From the NCBI RefSeq assembly GCF_003049665.1, contig NZ_PYWM01000002.1, positions 124,001 to 188,000 on the forward strand: a DNA stretch of 64,000 nt, given 5' to 3'. Below are positions 8,194-16,592 of this stretch, piece after piece; position 1 is the first letter of the stretch, and every line of letters begins with the position of its first letter. Position numbers and translations under genes: made by a program. The stretch is from Lysinibacillus mangiferihumi (GTDB taxonomy: Bacteria > Bacillota > Bacilli > Bacillales_A > Planococcaceae). Below the pieces are notes generated by a model that was not told the origin of the DNA, did not search any database, and worked only from the letters and a program-made list of their open reading frames with translations.

Positions 8194-8601
8194 ATGAAAG
8201 AAATTAAATCGATATCTATTGAACCTCATGTAAGAGAACTATTATCCTTTGCGACCTCAGAAAAGAATGTTGATAAAGAGTATGAATTATATATGCATTC
8301 ACCAGTAAGAGAATTATATGGATATGACAGTGAAGAGGAGATAATCGGCTGTATTGGAATAGATTTTTTAAGTCAAAACCGTTGTGAAATAAAACATATT
8401 GCAGTATCTAAAAATCATAGAGGAGTAGGTATTGGTAGTAAAATGATTAGTTTTATCTGGAAAAAATATTCTTTATCTTTTATGTTTGCTGAAACTGATA
8501 TAGATGCTGTGAATTTTTATGAAAATTATGGGTTTAAGATAACAAGGTTGGGCGAAAAGTATCCAGGTGTGGAACGATTTCTATGTATTTTAGAAGGTTA
8601 G
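8194..8601 (+). CDS. GNAT family N-acetyltransferase
   Basis: ATG 8194 is chosen because GAAAGGGAG precedes it at good spacing; an ATG at 8173 has no such site. The 135-residue protein shows the GNAT acetyl-CoA loop (IAVSKNHRGVGIGSKMI) and the C-terminal AVNFYENYGFKI strand-helix typical of single-domain acetyltransferases. Substrate unknown. The MITE-like element begins soon after its stop. Confidence 0.85.
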   Translation: MKEIKSISIEPHVRELLSFATSEKNVDKEYELYMHSPVRELYGYDSEEEIIGCIGIDFLSQNRCEIKHIAVSKNHRGVGIGSKMISFIWKKYSLSFMFAETDIDAVNFYENYGFKITRLGEKYPGVERFLCILEG

Positions 8602-8669
8602 TAAGTCATAAAAAGACCACTTCATGATGGTAAACTCATCCTGTTTGTTAGCAATTCACAATGATTGAA

Positions 8670-8984
8670 GAGACTGGGACAAAAGAGAAAAAGTATTAGA
8701 TTGACCTCCTTCAATCTAATACTTTTTGCTATACCGTTGTGGTCCGCTATTGTGGAGCTTTCCGCTCAGCACAATGAGCCGCAACCCTCGCTAACGCGCG
8801 GAATGCCCGCGTCTTACATTATGTGCTGTTCCAGCTGGAGTCACCACCTCCGCTAGCGACAACTGGTGCACACTTCTAATGATTATTTTTGCATAAGCTA
8901 AAAATAGCCAGTTCTTCAAAATAGCGAAAATTTACGAACACCTTTCCTCTGTTCCTTAAATTTTTTTAGTTATGTCCCAGCCTC
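8670..8984. repeat. MITE-like element with 12-bp inverted ends
   Basis: GAGACTGGGACA (8670-8681) is the inverted partner (11 of 12) of TGTCCCAGCCTC (8973-8984). Just inside the left end is a perfect 17-bp hairpin (8688-8704 with 8711-8727). The interior is richer in GC than the surroundings and has no credible gene; a 63-codon frame at 8665 is spurious. A shorter relative is at 62962-63094. Confidence 0.65.
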
Positions 8985-9002
8985 TCACTCTTTTCGTATT
9001 TA

Positions 9003-9902
9003 TTAATGCATCACTTTTTCCTGTTCATGTTTTCTTATAAAGCGTAAAATGTGAAGATGTTCTAGTTGGGCAACAAGATTGCCGATTAAAATAAAGCTAC
9101 CACCAATCAGTAATTTAACCGTTAGTCCCTCCCCGATAAACATCATGGCAAACATCGCGGCAAAAATAGGCTCCAATGAAAAGATAAGCCCTGTATGTGT
9201 AGCAGATGTATACTGTTGTGCAACAGTTTGGCCAACAAAGCAAAATGCGCTACAAATAATACCAAGCCCTAAAATGGCAATCCATGAAGTAGTGGAATTT
9301 GGAAGTGTTGGTGTTTCAAAAAGTAGCGTTAACACAAGCGCATACAATCCAGCGAAACCGAGCTGATAGATGCCATATGAAATCGACTCTACGCTGCGAG
9401 TAAATCGACCGTTTAACAGCAGATAAATTGAATAGCTTAATGCAGCAATTGCGACTAATATATCGCCAGTTTGAAAAGTAAAAGAATGTTGTACAGTTAA
9501 AACAGTAATACCAATCATTGTGCTAACAATCGCAAACCTAACAGCTTTTGAAGGCAATTTTTTGTCGATAAAGCTACTGAATATAGGCACTAGCACAACT
9601 GTCAGACTTAAAATAAATCCTGCGTTGGAAACGGAAGTAGTCTCCAGTCCGAATAAGCTAAGTGCAAACACAATGAATAAAAGCAAACCTTGAATAGCTG
9701 CGTATTTTAATGTTTTGAAATCGACTTTGATCATGCGTTTATAAAAGAGTATACCTGCTGCAAAAAATGCGATAATACAACGCAACGCTACCACATTATA
9801 AACAGCCAATGTTTCAAGCCCCATTACCATAAACGTATAAGACAATCCCCAAAACATTGTTACAATTACCATTAGTAAATTTGCTTTTCCTTGATTACTC
9901 AT
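9003..9902 (-). CDS. EamA/DMT family transporter
   Basis: A 299-residue protein with about ten hydrophobic segments arranged as two EamA repeats, as in drug/metabolite transporters of the RhaT/YdcZ type. The second repeat carries the usual LEPIFAAMFAMMFIGE motif. The substrate cannot be predicted. AAGGTGG precedes the start. It is divergent from a LysR regulator gene 131 bases away, a common arrangement in which the regulator controls the transporter. Confidence 0.9.
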   Translation of the reverse strand: MSNQGKANLLMVIVTMFWGLSYTFMVMGLETLAVYNVVALRCIIAFFAAGILFYKRMIKVDFKTLKYAAIQGLLLFIVFALSLFGLETTSVSNAGFILSLTVVLVPIFSSFIDKKLPSKAVRFAIVSTMIGITVLTVQHSFTFQTGDILVAIAALSYSIYLLLNGRFTRSVESISYGIYQLGFAGLYALVLTLLFETPTLPNSTTSWIAILGLGIICSAFCFVGQTVAQQYTSATHTGLIFSLEPIFAAMFAMMFIGEGLTVKLLIGGSFILIGNLVAQLEHLHILRFIRKHEQEKVMH

Positions 9903-9946
9903 TATGCCACCTTCAATCTGTGTACTAAAACAGTTTTATACTAAAA

Positions 9947-9978
9947 TTTACTATATATCTTGTATTGTGATTAGTAAA
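9947..9978. promoter_or_regulatory. Possible LysR operator between eamA and lysR genes
   Basis: TTTACTA (9947-9953) and TAGTAAA (9972-9978) form an inverted repeat in the middle of the divergent intergenic region. Confidence 0.35.
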
Positions 9979-10033
9979 ACGAATGTTTATAATGATTAAT
10001 ATTAAAAAAATTCATGTATAAGAGGGAAAGTGA

Positions 10034-10909
10034 ATGAGTTTAGTCAAATACGAGATTTTGAATAAAGTTGCTGAAGTATCGAGTTTTACAAAAGCAGCTG
10101 ATGCACTTGGGTTAACCCAATCGGCAGTTAGTCATGCTGTGTCAAGCTTAGAGAAAGAATGTGGATTTGCATTAATCCATCGAAGTCGAACAGGTGTAAC
10201 ATTAACGAGCGAAGGACAAACGATGCTGCGTGCGATGCGTCAAGTTCTCGATGCAAATGAATTATTACAGCAAGAAGCGGCTCATATTCTTGGAGTGACC
10301 CGAGGTAAATTGCGAATTGGTGTTATTTCAAGTATTTCGTCCAATTGGATGCCCGAAATTATTCGTATTATGGACAATCAGTTTCCAGGCATACGAGTAG
10401 AATTGCGCGAAGGCGATTATTATGAAATCGAGCAGTGGTTGCAAAGCGGTGTAGTGGATGCTGGATTTTTAAATGGTCAAAAATCGGAACAATTCCAATT
10501 TATCGAATTAGTACAAGACCCCCTTTTATGTATCGTTTCCAATCAAAGTTCTCTCTATAATCGAGCAGAAATTGATATTGCTGAATTAGAGGATATGCCT
10601 TTTATAATGACATCGTATCGAGGCACCAATGATGTAAAAGTCCTTTTAGAGCAGTATCATGTGAAACCAAACATCCGCTTTGAGCTGTCAGAGGAAGTAG
10701 GGATTATTTCAATGATTTCGCACCATTTAGGAATTAGTATTTTACCTCGCTTAGTTATCAATCGATTGCCGTCTTCATTAAAGGCCATCCCGTTAAAACA
10801 AGGTGGTTATCGAACAATTGGGCTGGCAATGAAACACCAAGCCTCACCAGTGACGAAAAAATTTGCGGAAATTTTAAGTGCATGGCTGAAAGAACAAAAT
10901 AAGAAATAG
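10034..10909 (+). CDS. LysR-type transcriptional regulator
   Basis: A 291-residue LTTR. The N-terminal winged helix-turn-helix is at about residues 5-62 (SSFTKAADALGLTQSAVSHAVSSLE), then the effector-binding domain from about 90 (RGKLRIGVISSISS). It probably regulates the divergent EamA transporter and itself; this is inferred from arrangement. The ATG follows GAGGGAAAG. Confidence 0.9.
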   Translation: MSLVKYEILNKVAEVSSFTKAADALGLTQSAVSHAVSSLEKECGFALIHRSRTGVTLTSEGQTMLRAMRQVLDANELLQQEAAHILGVTRGKLRIGVISSISSNWMPEIIRIMDNQFPGIRVELREGDYYEIEQWLQSGVVDAGFLNGQKSEQFQFIELVQDPLLCIVSNQSSLYNRAEIDIAELEDMPFIMTSYRGTNDVKVLLEQYHVKPNIRFELSEEVGIISMISHHLGISILPRLVINRLPSSLKAIPLKQGGYRTIGLAMKHQASPVTKKFAEILSAWLKEQNKK

Positions 10910-10992
10910 GTTATTTTAACTTTTTACGTTAAAATAGAACATGAAGAAAGCTTAGTATTTCATGATAGTTTGAAAAGAAAAGGTGAGTGTGA

Positions 10993-11667
10993 GTGGGGAC
11001 ATTACAAGGAAAAACCGTACTCATTACAAGTGGGGGAACACTTGAAAAATGGGATCGTGTGCGCGGGCATACGAATTTATCGAAGGGGACGATGGGCTGC
11101 TATTTGGCTGAAGCAGCATTAGAAGCTGGGGCAGATGTTATCTATATGCATGGCTATTTTGCACAACTTCCGGTTAACCAAGATAAAATGCGTACCGTAC
11201 GCTTTGAGGGTATTGAAGATTTAGGTGACAAGGTGCGCCATGCGGTACAGGAAGAACAAGTAGATATCGTTATTATGGCAGCGGCCGGCTCTGATTGGGT
11301 TATTGATAAAGTTTACGATCAATCAGGCAATCTCATGGAAGGTGCGGGCAAAATGCCATCGGACGAGCCTCCTATTATTCACTTTAAAAAAGCACCAAAA
11401 GTGTTAGGACAAATAAAGGGCTGGCAACCGAATGTCACGTTAGTAGGCTTTAAGCTAGAGGCAACAGAGGATGAACAGTTCTTACTATCGCGTGCACGTC
11501 TTCGTATGGAAACGGCTAACGCACAATGCATGGTTGCCAATAGCTCGCAATCGCTGTACGGTGGTCAAGAGCCTCATTGGATTGTACCTGCACAAGGTGA
11601 TCCCATCAAAGTAATTGGCAAACAAGAAACGGCAAAAGTATTGATGAATTACTTACAAAATGTATAA
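10993..11667 (+). CDS. Stand-alone phosphopantothenate-cysteine ligase (CoaB-like)
   Basis: GTG start at 10993 after AAAGGTGAGTGTGA. The 224-residue protein matches the CoaB domain of the coenzyme A pathway: ITSGGTLEKWDRVR and TNLSKGTMG near the N-terminus form the nucleotide-binding part, and VDIVIMAAAGSDW and FKKAPKVLG match the dimer or substrate segments. CoaB joins 4'-phosphopantothenate and cysteine. Most Bacillales have a fused CoaBC; this one lacks the flavin decarboxylase domain, as in monofunctional CoaB. It may be an extra copy. Confidence 0.75.
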   Translation: MGTLQGKTVLITSGGTLEKWDRVRGHTNLSKGTMGCYLAEAALEAGADVIYMHGYFAQLPVNQDKMRTVRFEGIEDLGDKVRHAVQEEQVDIVIMAAAGSDWVIDKVYDQSGNLMEGAGKMPSDEPPIIHFKKAPKVLGQIKGWQPNVTLVGFKLEATEDEQFLLSRARLRMETANAQCMVANSSQSLYGGQEPHWIVPAQGDPIKVIGKQETAKVLMNYLQNV

Positions 11668-11671
11668 CAAC

Positions 11672-11709
11672 AAACTGTGTAGAAGATGATATTCTGCACA
11701 GTTTTTTTG
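11672..11709 (+). terminator. Rho-independent terminator after the CoaB-like gene
   Basis: AAACTGTG (11672-11679) pairs with CACAGTTT (11697-11704), extended by AGAA/TTCT, and is followed by TTTTTTG. Confidence 0.8.
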
Positions 11710-12040
11710 TTGTCATACATCATTCCGTTCCAAAATATGAATAAAGTAAAGGCGATTTACCACTTGCCACTAACACTATTGATGAAATAAGTTATTAAAA
11801 ATATGGAATTGTAAGGTAAAAATGAAACTTTTTTCTTAATTACAAAGTATTCAGCTAGGTTTTATAATATTTATATTGACAATAGGTTTTCTGAATTATA
11901 GAATTATTTCCAAGAAACGTAGTGCTGATGCTAGGAGAGTAAAATGCAAATTCAGTACTATCTTTAGAGATAAGAGAACTAGTCATTTTGATGCTTGAAT
12001 GTCTTTTATACAAAAAGTGAAAAAAGAAGGGGTGTATCGT
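11710..12040. other. Intergenic region and untranslated leader
   Basis: Holds the promoter at 11876 and an AT-rich leader. No other gene seen. Confidence 0.5.
11876..11904 (+). promoter_or_regulatory. SigA-type promoter for the YezD-like gene
   Basis: TTGACA (11876-11881), 17 bases, TAGAAT (11899-11904). This leaves a leader of about 130 bases before ATG 12041; I see no known riboswitch in it. Confidence 0.6.
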
Positions 12041-12196
12041 ATGTCTCAACTGTCTAAGATTGATGATAAGAAATTAGAAGTGATTGCGAAGGCCATTCAA
12101 AATTTAGAATTTGGTGAAGTGCAAATTACTATTCAAGATGGTGTGATTGTCCAAATTAATCGACTTGAAAAGCAAAGATTTCCACAGAAAAAGTAA
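12041..12196 (+). CDS. YezD-like (DUF2292) small protein
   Basis: ATG 12041 is chosen over one at 11999 because GAAGGGG stands about ten bases upstream. The 51-residue product matches DUF2292/YezD: an N-terminal helix (KKLEVIAKAIQNLEFG) then the strands EVQITIQDGVIVQINRLEKQRF. Family members are often near sulfur-metabolism genes, but no such neighbour is seen here. Biochemical role unknown. Confidence 0.75.
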   Translation: MSQLSKIDDKKLEVIAKAIQNLEFGEVQITIQDGVIVQINRLEKQRFPQKK

Positions 12197-12226
12197 AGCT
12201 TTAATAGAATGCGGAAGAATCAACAA

Positions 12227-12270
12227 AAGACTACCTTAAAAGCGCCCTTTGACGCCACATAGGTAGTCTT
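12227..12270. terminator. Bidirectional terminator-like hairpin
   Basis: AAGACTACC (12227-12235) pairs with GGTAGTCTT (12262-12270). On the minus strand it is followed by TTTGTTG, so it may end the lipoprotein gene as well as the YezD-like gene. Confidence 0.55.
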
Positions 12271-12312
12271 ACACTAAAAACCGCTTAACGAAAAAACGCA
12301 CTAAATGTTTCT

Positions 12313-12729
12313 TTATTTGACATCTGCTAGTTTACTGTCTGTTAATGCTTCGAACAAAGTGCTAGAATCCTTTTCGTTTAAATGAACGTATTGCTGGTCA
12401 CCTTGAACGACTTCTAGTGTGTTTTTGTTTGGAGCAATCCAAACGGCATAAGTGATGGCTTTAGCGTTGGTATTGGAATTAACAAATTGAAATATAAACT
12501 CATAGTCTGGCAATCTTGCCATATCGACTTTTCGTTTCTCCCAGTCAGCATGATGTAGTATTTGTTTAACCGCTTTTACCTCTTTGGAATGGGTAATTTC
12601 CTTGAAATCCTCGTAAAATCCGTCTTCTTCCATTTTTTGAACTTCAATTTTTTGTTTTTCTAAGCTTGTACAACCTGCAATAAAGAAAACGAATAATAAA
12701 GGGACAAGTATATTTCTATAATAGAGCAT
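12313..12729 (-). CDS. Small lipoprotein of unknown function
   Basis: A signal peptide with a hydrophobic core and lipobox (FFIAGC) puts Cys at about residue 19, so the mature 120-residue protein should be membrane-anchored outside the cell. The rest has a short charged helix and an antiparallel strand pattern (ITYAVWIAPNKNTLEVV). GAAAAGGAG precedes the ATG. No family recognised. Confidence 0.7.
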   Translation of the reverse strand: MLYYRNILVPLLFVFFIAGCTSLEKQKIEVQKMEEDGFYEDFKEITHSKEVKAVKQILHHADWEKRKVDMARLPDYEFIFQFVNSNTNAKAITYAVWIAPNKNTLEVVQGDQQYVHLNEKDSSTLFEALTDSKLADVK

Positions 12730-12829
12730 GATAATCGTTTCACTCCTTTTCCAATAGTAATAATACGATGAGCTAACTTAAAAAATAGGTATCTCAAAGG
12801 GGAATTTTGAAATACCTACTTAAACCATA

Positions 12830-13318
12830 TTATTCGTAAAAGCTCGTTGGAATTTGTCCAAGATGTCTACGGTGATAGAGCAAGGGTTCCTTCTGTCTAT
12901 TATCAATTTGTAAAACTTGCCCGATGAAAATCGTATGGTCACCTGCATCAATTTTATTATATGTTTCGCATTGTAGCGTAGCTAACGTATCATGCAAAAT
13001 AGGTAAACCATGTGCTGAAGTAGACCAATGAACTTGCGCAAATCTGTCAGCGATTTTGCTTGAAAATACCGTACATAAATGTGTTTGCTCATGCGCTAAA
13101 ATATTGACCACAAATTTTTCCGTAGTATTAAAAAATGGATGTAGTTGTGATTTTTTGTCCAATGACCATAGAATGAGAAGTGGATCTATGGAAACCGATG
13201 CAAAGGAATTGACCGTTAAGCCAATCGGTTCATTTAGATTATTGCAAGCTGTAACAACTGTGACACCTGTTGGATAATTCCCTAATGCCTGTTTAAATGC
13301 AGTTACTTTGTCCGTCAT
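12830..13318 (-). CDS. Flavin reductase domain protein (HpaC/RutF-like)
   Basis: The start is taken as the ATG at 13318, six bases after AAGAGGTG; a GTG at 13327 lies inside the ribosome binding site. The 162-residue protein is a single flavin-reductase-like split-barrel domain (YPTGVTVVTA, TVNSFASVSIDPLLILW, FVVNILAHEQ, DHTIFIGQV). Such proteins use NAD(P)H to reduce FMN/FAD for two-component monooxygenases. No partner monooxygenase is adjacent. Confidence 0.85.
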   Translation of the reverse strand: MTDKVTAFKQALGNYPTGVTVVTACNNLNEPIGLTVNSFASVSIDPLLILWSLDKKSQLHPFFNTTEKFVVNILAHEQTHLCTVFSSKIADRFAQVHWSTSAHGLPILHDTLATLQCETYNKIDAGDHTIFIGQVLQIDNRQKEPLLYHRRHLGQIPTSFYE

Positions 13319-13596
13319 ACACATCACCTCTTGTTATGTTATGGAGAAATCCTTTTGTTTGTTCTTGTAGCATTTTCTTCGTTCTATTATGGATAAGCCT
13401 ACAAAATAATCTAGCAACTGTAAAGGTCGTTAATTCAATTAATTTAAAAAACCAATTGAAAGGATTTTTTAAATGCTGATGGGGTATCCGGGCTTCTACG
13501 TTTTATTCTATCTTTAGTCATTTGTTTCAGTAGCAGTTATAGTGCTAGATGGAGATATTAAAAGGATAGATTAAATGAATGTGAGGTAAATATATA

Positions 13597-14133
13597 ATGG
13601 AAATCATAACAATTAACGAATTTATTGTAAAAAGAACTATAAACGATTTGAAAGATGCGGTAAATAATCCTGATAAGTACACGATAAGTATAAATGATAA
13701 CTGGGATGAATTTGTTTCTTTTATCAATAATAATCGGAGTAAATATATAGAAGAAGACGGTCTTCTTACACTTGATGGGGGGTTATCTATTAAAAAATAT
13801 AATAAAGAGATTTTAGGTGTTCGATATTGGGACTATCTTCCGGAGCTATGGGCATATATTTTAAATGTTATTGAAGAATACTTAGAAGAAGGAATTGGGA
13901 AATGTTATTTTCCCGATCAACCAGTTAGAATTCAATTAAAGCAATTAAAAAATAAAAAAATACAATTTTTATTTGATAACGACGATCATGTGTTAGAATT
14001 TGAACAAAAAATGTTATTAGGAATCTTTTTGAATCGTGCTGAAGTCTTTTTTAATGTTCTTGTAAAAGAACTTGATTTGACTGGATACAGCTATCAAATT
14101 GAAAAAATTCAAAAATTAAAAACCCGTATATAA
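13597..14133 (+). CDS. Hypothetical protein, 178 aa
   Basis: ATG 13597 follows TGAGGTAA at usual spacing. The product is acidic, helical in the middle (LWAYILNVIEEYLEEG), and has a basic C-terminal tail. No domain is recognised. A terminator at 14219 follows, and composition is AT-rich. It may be an immunity-type or mobile-region protein, but that is only a guess. Confidence 0.6.
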   Translation: MEIITINEFIVKRTINDLKDAVNNPDKYTISINDNWDEFVSFINNNRSKYIEEDGLLTLDGGLSIKKYNKEILGVRYWDYLPELWAYILNVIEEYLEEGIGKCYFPDQPVRIQLKQLKNKKIQFLFDNDDHVLEFEQKMLLGIFLNRAEVFFNVLVKELDLTGYSYQIEKIQKLKTRI

Positions 14134-14218
14134 ATCAATTTAAAAGCATGGGATTATGACAAGAGAGAAAAGTAGTTAAGATTAAAAATAAAGTATTGAT
14201 ATTAATATAATTTATAAA

Positions 14219-14254
14219 GTAGAAACGATAAAAATCGGTTCTACAGTCTTTTTT
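14219..14254 (+). terminator. Rho-independent terminator
   Basis: GTAGAAACGAT (14219-14229) pairs with ATCGGTTCTAC (14234-14244) with one mismatch, followed by a T run. Confidence 0.7.
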
Positions 14255-14334
14255 CATTTCCAATAAGAATAGACCGTGGAATGCACCGCCGTAGCAAACA
14301 GCAATGACCATGTAAAAAGTGTTAGATTGATTGC

Positions 14335-14730
14335 GGGGACTGACCCCTGTATATAAGACAGTGAACAAAAAGATCAACCAACACAGTTGTCGGTATTGAA
14401 CTGGTGGCATTATCAGCGGCGTTACGGGACATGCTCATGGTAATGCCTTTTGCTATGCGGTTGCTTCAAAATTACGATTGAATAAATTCGCTGCGGTAGC
14501 GTAAGGTTGTCCTGTTCATTTCCGTTTTTTTCATTTTCACGTGACATTGCCAACCATATTTTGGCATGATATGGACGACTTTATGATTGACCCGCATTTC
14601 TTGACGTAATAGAGCTGTAATTTTCGGTAGCCATAGCGAAATTTATGGGCACAATAAAGTCCTTCAATACGTCTCTCTGTTGTTTGACGCGAATTTGCAG
14701 CTGTAGATGCCTGTTTCCAACGATAGATGG
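14335..14730 (-). mobile_element. Decayed IS3-family transposase (orfB) remnant
   Basis: Read on the minus strand, 14730-14630 gives RRIEGLYCAHKFRYGYRK and, after a one-base shift, TALLRQEMRVNHKVVHIM. These match the helix-turn-helix and NHK(R)V segment of IS3-group OrfB. Further on, GITMSMSRN near 14440 matches the C-terminal SMSRKGN motif and MPPVQYRQL near 14405 the PVQYR end of OrfB. The DDE core between is deleted and there are frameshifts, so it is inactive. The 13 bases at 14334-14346 (ggggactgacccc) may be near its end. Confidence 0.7.
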
Positions 14731-15229
14731 GTTCAGTTCCAAAATGTAGTTTACTATTTTACTAGTGGCTCTTAAGAGAATAATAAGGATAGCATATAAA
14801 ATATTGTTATCAAAAAATGTTGACTGTTTTAATGTGATGTGATAGAATTTGCGCAACAATTAATATTTTTTTAAATTTTCGGAATAATGAATTTTGTTTA
14901 CTTATCAAAAGTGTCTGAGTTACTGAACTATTGATTTCAAAAGTATTCAATCATTATAGAACCATTATTTATTTCTTTACTGACTTTAATTATCTTAATG
15001 CCCCGTAATTTTACTGCTGCTATAAACGATTTTCTGAAGACTACTCAATTTATAAACATTTCATTTATAGCTAAATAACATCAATTAAAAACTGAAAATT
15101 CTGTTTATAAATCATTTGATGAAAGGGGATAATCACCTGATGAAAATGACATTGATAACGATGTTAATTCAGCATTAATTGCCATGAAATTGATTATGCA
15201 AATTTATAATGGAATGGAGATTATTAAGA
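14731..15229. other. Leader region of the enolpyruvyl-transferase operon
   Basis: AT-rich. GAAAGGGG at 15121-15128 looks like a ribosome binding site, followed at 15140 by a 12-codon ATG frame. Another frame, open from 15133 to the TAG at 15250, reads more like protein (DENDIDNDVNSALIAMKLIM) but has no start codon near the ribosome binding site; from its internal ATG 15184 it is 22 codons and overlaps the next gene's start. This could be a damaged small gene or precursor peptide. Confidence 0.35.
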
Positions 15230-16588
15230 ATGTCAAAAAGTCATCAATATAGTGGTTGGTCAAATAATATTGAATATAGTCATGTTAAAATAAAGCCTTC
15301 AAAATATAAAGTTGATAGCAATCTATTTGTACCAGGAAGTAAAAGTATGACAAATCGGGCATTAATTATTGCTGCATTGGCAGATGGAAAATCAGAAATA
15401 GCTGGAATTTTAAAAAGTGATGATTCTTATTGGTGTATCGAGGCATTAAGAGAATTAGGAGTAAAAATAGATTTGGTTGATGACAAGGTCTACGTAGAAG
15501 GTATGAATGGCAAATGGGTGAAAAAGAATTCACAATTATTTATTGGAGCCGCTGGGACTGTCGGTAGATTTTTACCAGGCGCTTTAGCACAAGCGGCTAT
15601 TGGTGAATGGGAAGTATATGCAGATGAACAGTTGAGCAAAAGACCTATTAAAGATATTGTCAATTACTTGAATGCTTTGGGTGGGGAAGTCAGTTTTTTA
15701 AATATGGATGGTCATTTCCCACTGAAAGTAAAGGGAAGGGGTCTTAAAGGAGGCGAGATTATTGCTTCTGGAAAGATTTCTAGTCAATTTATTAGTGGGT
15801 TATTAATTGCATCTCCTTATGCTAAAGAGAAAACAACCATAAAGGTTGTTGATGAAGTTGTACAAATATCTTATATAAAGATTACGTTGAACATGATGGA
15901 ACAGTTTGGAGCTTCTTTACAATATGATGAACATCTGACAAAAATCATTGTAAACAATAAACCTTATACATCACAAAATATTGTATTAGAATCTGATATT
16001 TCAACAGCTTGTTATTTTTTTGCACTAGCAGCTCTTACTGGAGGAAAAGTTGTTGTAAATAATGTTAATTGTAATACTTTACAACCGGATTTAAAGTTTT
16101 TAGATTTTTTAAAGGAAATGGGCTGTGGAGTCGACATTTTACATACTCAACAGCAAGTTGAAGTTAGAGGACCAAAACAATTAAAAGGTGGCTTCACCTT
16201 TAACTTTAAAGAAATATCAGATCAAGCATTAACAATAGGAATATTATCTGTTTTCTCAACCTTGCCAATTACAATAACAGGAGTCGCACACATACGAAGG
16301 CATGAATCAGATCGAATTATGGCTTTGTCCACTAATTTAAAGAATATTGGTATTAAAGTGGAAGAGAATGATGACGGATTTACAGTTTATCCTGGGACTC
16401 CTACAGATGGAATAATTAATCCGTATAATGATCATAGAGTTGCAATGGCATTTGCATTGTTAGGTAGTGTTATTCCAAACATTGTGATAGAGAACCCTAG
16501 TTGCGTATCTAAAACATGTCCTGAATTTTTTGAAATACTAAGCAAAACAGGGATTGATGTGCAATATATTAGGGAGGGGGACATGTAA
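15230..16588 (+). CDS. EPSP-synthase-like enolpyruvyl transferase (divergent AroA homolog)
   Basis: ATG 15230 is chosen because TGGAG precedes it; ATG 15209 lacks a site. The 452-residue product has all EPSP synthase landmarks: PGSKSMTNRAL (35-45), GAAGTVGRFL (106-115), QLSKRP (134-139), ISSQF (183-187), ESDISTA (254-260), Asp331, HESDR (358-362), NDHR (400-403) and Lys428 in SKTCP. The usual Lys before ESDR is His, the GNAGT motif is GAAGT, and there is a ~30-residue N-terminal extension. No other shikimate gene is nearby. With a kinase-like gene and methyltransferase downstream, it more likely acts on a specialised substrate than as housekeeping AroA; that is inference. Confidence 0.8.
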   Translation: MSKSHQYSGWSNNIEYSHVKIKPSKYKVDSNLFVPGSKSMTNRALIIAALADGKSEIAGILKSDDSYWCIEALRELGVKIDLVDDKVYVEGMNGKWVKKNSQLFIGAAGTVGRFLPGALAQAAIGEWEVYADEQLSKRPIKDIVNYLNALGGEVSFLNMDGHFPLKVKGRGLKGGEIIASGKISSQFISGLLIASPYAKEKTTIKVVDEVVQISYIKITLNMMEQFGASLQYDEHLTKIIVNNKPYTSQNIVLESDISTACYFFALAALTGGKVVVNNVNCNTLQPDLKFLDFLKEMGCGVDILHTQQQVEVRGPKQLKGGFTFNFKEISDQALTIGILSVFSTLPITITGVAHIRRHESDRIMALSTNLKNIGIKVEENDDGFTVYPGTPTDGIINPYNDHRVAMAFALLGSVIPNIVIENPSCVSKTCPEFFEILSKTGIDVQYIREGDM

Positions 16589-16592
16589 TAAA

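Noticed and set aside
8665..8856. 63-codon ORF
   Set aside because: Lies inside the MITE-like repeat; sequence shows no protein character.
14135..14410. 91-codon minus-strand ORF
   Set aside because: Only its first residues (MPPVQYRQL) have meaning, as the end of an IS3 transposase; the rest is chance read-through.
15230..16588. Housekeeping aroA
   Set aside because: Not excluded, but absence of other shikimate genes, motif changes and the operon partners make a specialised enzyme more likely.
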